Assembly: GCF_004211955.1 (NCBI RefSeq)
Contig: NZ_RHJI01000009.1
Location: forward strand, 62,001 to 126,000
Reading direction: 5' to 3'
Length of the DNA stretch: 64,000 nt
Origin: Escherichia sp. E1V33
GTDB taxonomy: Bacteria > Pseudomonadota > Gammaproteobacteria > Enterobacterales > Enterobacteriaceae
The position numbers and the translations under genes are program-made. Within the stretch, counting starts at the first letter, position 1, and every line of letters begins with the position of its first letter. The notes beneath the pieces are model-generated. The model saw only the letters and a list, made by a program, of their open reading frames with translations. It searched no databases and had not been told where the DNA came from. This document shows positions 62,041-64,000 of the stretch, piece after piece.

Positions 62041-63054
62041 TCATTCCGCAGACAACATCAAGCGCAGTCTTCCACCTGTCCCCCAAATTTGGCATTGCCA
62101 GGCATCACATCGCTGGCTCAATTGATTCAAATAGGCGTTGCCTAATGTTCCTAACGGAACGCCATTACTGATTTGAATCTGGTGTTCACCAGCATTTAAC
62201 GTTGCATTCAGGCCAGCGGAAACCAAAATGAGATTTTTTAATTCACGATGATAATAGCCGACTAATAGCGGAAACTGACCAGGCAGATTGGCCTGCCGCA
62301 GTAAATGGTTTACCTGCTTCAATAACGCCCCCAACTCTGGTAAACGCTGATTTTGGTGGGCAATCTGTTCCTGTAATAACCCATTAAACAGCGCGCGTAA
62401 TAACAAAGCGGCAAGGACGCCATTATGTCCGGCACGAGTTACATCGAGACAATAAAAAGCCAGATCGTTTTCCGAAAGAGCTGCAATATCAAGCACCAGA
62501 CCCGGTTTATCAACGGCTACCAGTTGGCGATAATTAACCCGGCAATGGGAAATCACCTGCTGAACCGGCGGCTGTAATTCTTGTAATAATTTAGCAGCCG
62601 CAGTGGGATTATCCACCATCGCATCCCAGTCGCGAAAAAGCCGTTCTTCTTCCTCTACGCGCGAATTAAACATGCTGGGATAAAGACACGCAAAAACCAT
62701 CTCGCGCAGGCGGTTGAGATCTTTAACTGGTTTCAGCAAAACATCTTCCACTCCCAGACGTAACGCTTTCGCAATATCAGCCATATTTTCTGTAGCAGAA
62801 ATAACCAGGACAGGTGTTTGGTCACCCCGGTTGCGAATATGTTCCAAAAGTTTCAGGCCGTTCATTCTCGGCATTGCAATATCACATATCATTAGATCGG
62901 GTGTGAAACCTCCCAGTAGCTCAAGGGCATCCACCCCATCAGCCGCCAGTACCGTTGTCGCTCCCAATGAGGAAAACCACGAATCCAGAAGCGAGCGAAA
63001 TACTGCCTCATCTTCAACTATGAGAATCTGTTTTCCGACCAATGGCTGCGTCAT
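62041..63054 (-). CDS. rssB: Sigma S recognition factor RssB
   Basis: A 337-residue response-regulator adaptor that delivers sigma S (RpoS) to ClpXP. The receiver domain (about 1-125) has phosphoacceptor Asp58 in LMICDIAMPRMN, and the C-terminal half is a degenerate PP2C-like phosphatase domain (about 170-337). It is opposed by Ira anti-adaptors. Second gene after rssA, on the same strand, 86 bases away. Confidence 0.97.
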   Translation of the reverse strand: MTQPLVGKQILIVEDEAVFRSLLDSWFSSLGATTVLAADGVDALELLGGFTPDLMICDIAMPRMNGLKLLEHIRNRGDQTPVLVISATENMADIAKALRLGVEDVLLKPVKDLNRLREMVFACLYPSMFNSRVEEEERLFRDWDAMVDNPTAAAKLLQELQPPVQQVISHCRVNYRQLVAVDKPGLVLDIAALSENDLAFYCLDVTRAGHNGVLAALLLRALFNGLLQEQIAHQNQRLPELGALLKQVNHLLRQANLPGQFPLLVGYYHRELKNLILVSAGLNATLNAGEHQIQISNGVPLGTLGNAYLNQLSQRCDAWQCQIWGTGGRLRLMLSAE

Positions 63055-63140
63055 GTTCTCTCCCCTGACTGGCTTTATTCAATAGTGGCATGCTATTGCC
63101 ATCAGTGCCTGTCAGAATTAACTTAAGTGTAGATAAAAAA

Positions 63141-64000
63141 TCAGGTCAAAACGTTAGTTCGAACTAGCGGTAAAAGTTCATCCATTTTCTTCTCAACCGC
63201 CAATTGTCCTGCCGAAATGGCAGCCTTCGCACGATGAAAATCGAGCGTGGAAATCTGTGGGCAAACGGGTTGAATCAGAATATCAGGCGGGTCCCCTGCC
63301 ATACGGTTTCTTTTAAGGCGATTTTCCAATACCTGAATAGAAGTAGTCATAATCTCTGTTGCTGTCGGTGCCGTGACGCCTCGACGCGCAGTAATACTAC
63401 TTAGCCGCTCTTTCAGCCGCGCATGCCAGGGTAGATCATCTTCACTCTCACCATTTTCAGCACTGACATTAAATGAAAGAAGATCTTGCTGCATTAAGTG
63501 AGCGTCGTGCTGGAGATCAACCGCAATTACGATATCTGCGCCCAATGCACGAGTAAGAGAGATAGGAATGGGATTGACGACTGCGCCATCAACAAGCCAG
63601 TAGCCGTTATGCGCGACCGGCGCCATCAGACCCGGAATACTGCAGGATGCACGAATAGCGAGATGGAGATCGCCTTCGGTAAACCATAATTCGCGCCCTG
63701 TGCTTAAATTGGTGGCGACTGCCGCGAAGCGCCGTGAACAATTTTCGATTTCTGTTTCCGGCATTATTTCACGATACCGATTGAACACACGCTCACCGCG
63801 TAGCAGCCCACCGCGCTGCCAGGAGAGGTCCATCAGTCGTAGAACATCCCAATAACTAAAAGAGGTAACCCACTCTTCCAGAGCGGATAATCGATCACAG
63901 GCATAGGCTGCGCCTACCAGCGAACCAATTGAACATCCTGCGACGATATCAATTTCAATGCCCATTTTTTTAAGCGCATTAATGACGCCAATATGCGACC
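63141..64000 (-). CDS. rssA: Patatin-like protein RssA, 5' end missing
   Basis: The frame is open to the right edge, so only the C-terminal 286 or so residues of a protein of about 300 are visible. It is a patatin-like phospholipase family member: nucleophile Ser in AGCSIGS near the left of the visible part, and catalytic Asp in DGAVV. Its enzymatic role is unproven; it neighbours rssB, and the two lie in one operon in E. coli. The C-terminus ends LVRTNVLT. An apparent ATG at 63965 is internal; the frame continues upstream (SHIGVINALKK). Confidence 0.93.
   Translation of the reverse strand, partial: SHIGVINALKKMGIEIDIVAGCSIGSLVGAAYACDRLSALEEWVTSFSYWDVLRLMDLSWQRGGLLRGERVFNRYREIMPETEIENCSRRFAAVATNLSTGRELWFTEGDLHLAIRASCSIPGLMAPVAHNGYWLVDGAVVNPIPISLTRALGADIVIAVDLQHDAHLMQQDLLSFNVSAENGESEDDLPWHARLKERLSSITARRGVTAPTATEIMTTSIQVLENRLKRNRMAGDPPDILIQPVCPQISTLDFHRAKAAISAGQLAVEKKMDELLPLVRTNVLT

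Overview
The window is core chromosome of an Escherichia, or a very close relative. Gene order follows E. coli K-12 from puuP through sap, fabI, rnb, acnA, cysB, topA, trp, tonB, opp, adhE and hns to rssA, and most proteins look near-identical to their K-12 counterparts as I remember them. FabI appears unchanged, while PdeR, OmpW and the trp leader differ more than I would expect inside E. coli. A lineage outside K-12-like E. coli (a cryptic clade or sister species) is therefore plausible but not proven. I see no prophage, insertion sequence, CRISPR array, tRNA or rRNA.

Layout. 1-7.4 kb: the 3' part of the putrescine importer puuP, ymjA, the overlapping sapABCDF transporter operon, and ycjD (DUF559) ending inside the first of two inverted boxC-type repeats. 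7.7-15.7 kb: fabI, yciW, rnb, pdeR, yciZ, yciT and osmB, all rightward. 15.8-20.2 kb: leftward yciH-pyrF and lapA-lapB, then pgpB and ribA diverging. 20.3-27.8 kb: leftward acnA, the small ymiA-yciX/ymiC genes, cysB and topA. 28.1-33.9 kb: yciN, sohB, yciK-btuR, rluB, a collapsed yciQ remnant, yciO and rnm. 33.9-40.7 kb: a complete trp operon with operator, leader peptide, attenuator and end terminator. 40.7-48.7 kb: ompW, yciCB, yciA, tonB, yciI, kch, yciY, clsA and yciU. 48.7-55.7 kb: leftward oppABCDF and ychE. 56.1-64 kb: adhE, tdk, hns, galU, rssB and the 3' part of rssA, which runs off the window.

The genes form several functional groups. Two ABC peptide-type transporters (Sap, Opp) lie at either end. 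Tryptophan synthesis is complete. Several genes serve the envelope (fabI, lapAB, pgpB, clsA, tonB, ompW, yciB, galU). Global regulators include cysB, hns, topA, rssB and pdeR. Neighbouring convergent genes repeatedly share one bidirectional hairpin terminator.

No clearly new system is present. The points most worth a second look are: an internally deleted yciQ; absence of the yciGFE genes expected between trpA and ompW; a trp leader peptide reading Trp-Trp-Cys instead of Trp-Trp-Arg, with altered attenuator hairpins; a divergent OmpW with a longer loop; and the association of the DUF559 nuclease-like gene ycjD with an inverted pair of boxC repeats.
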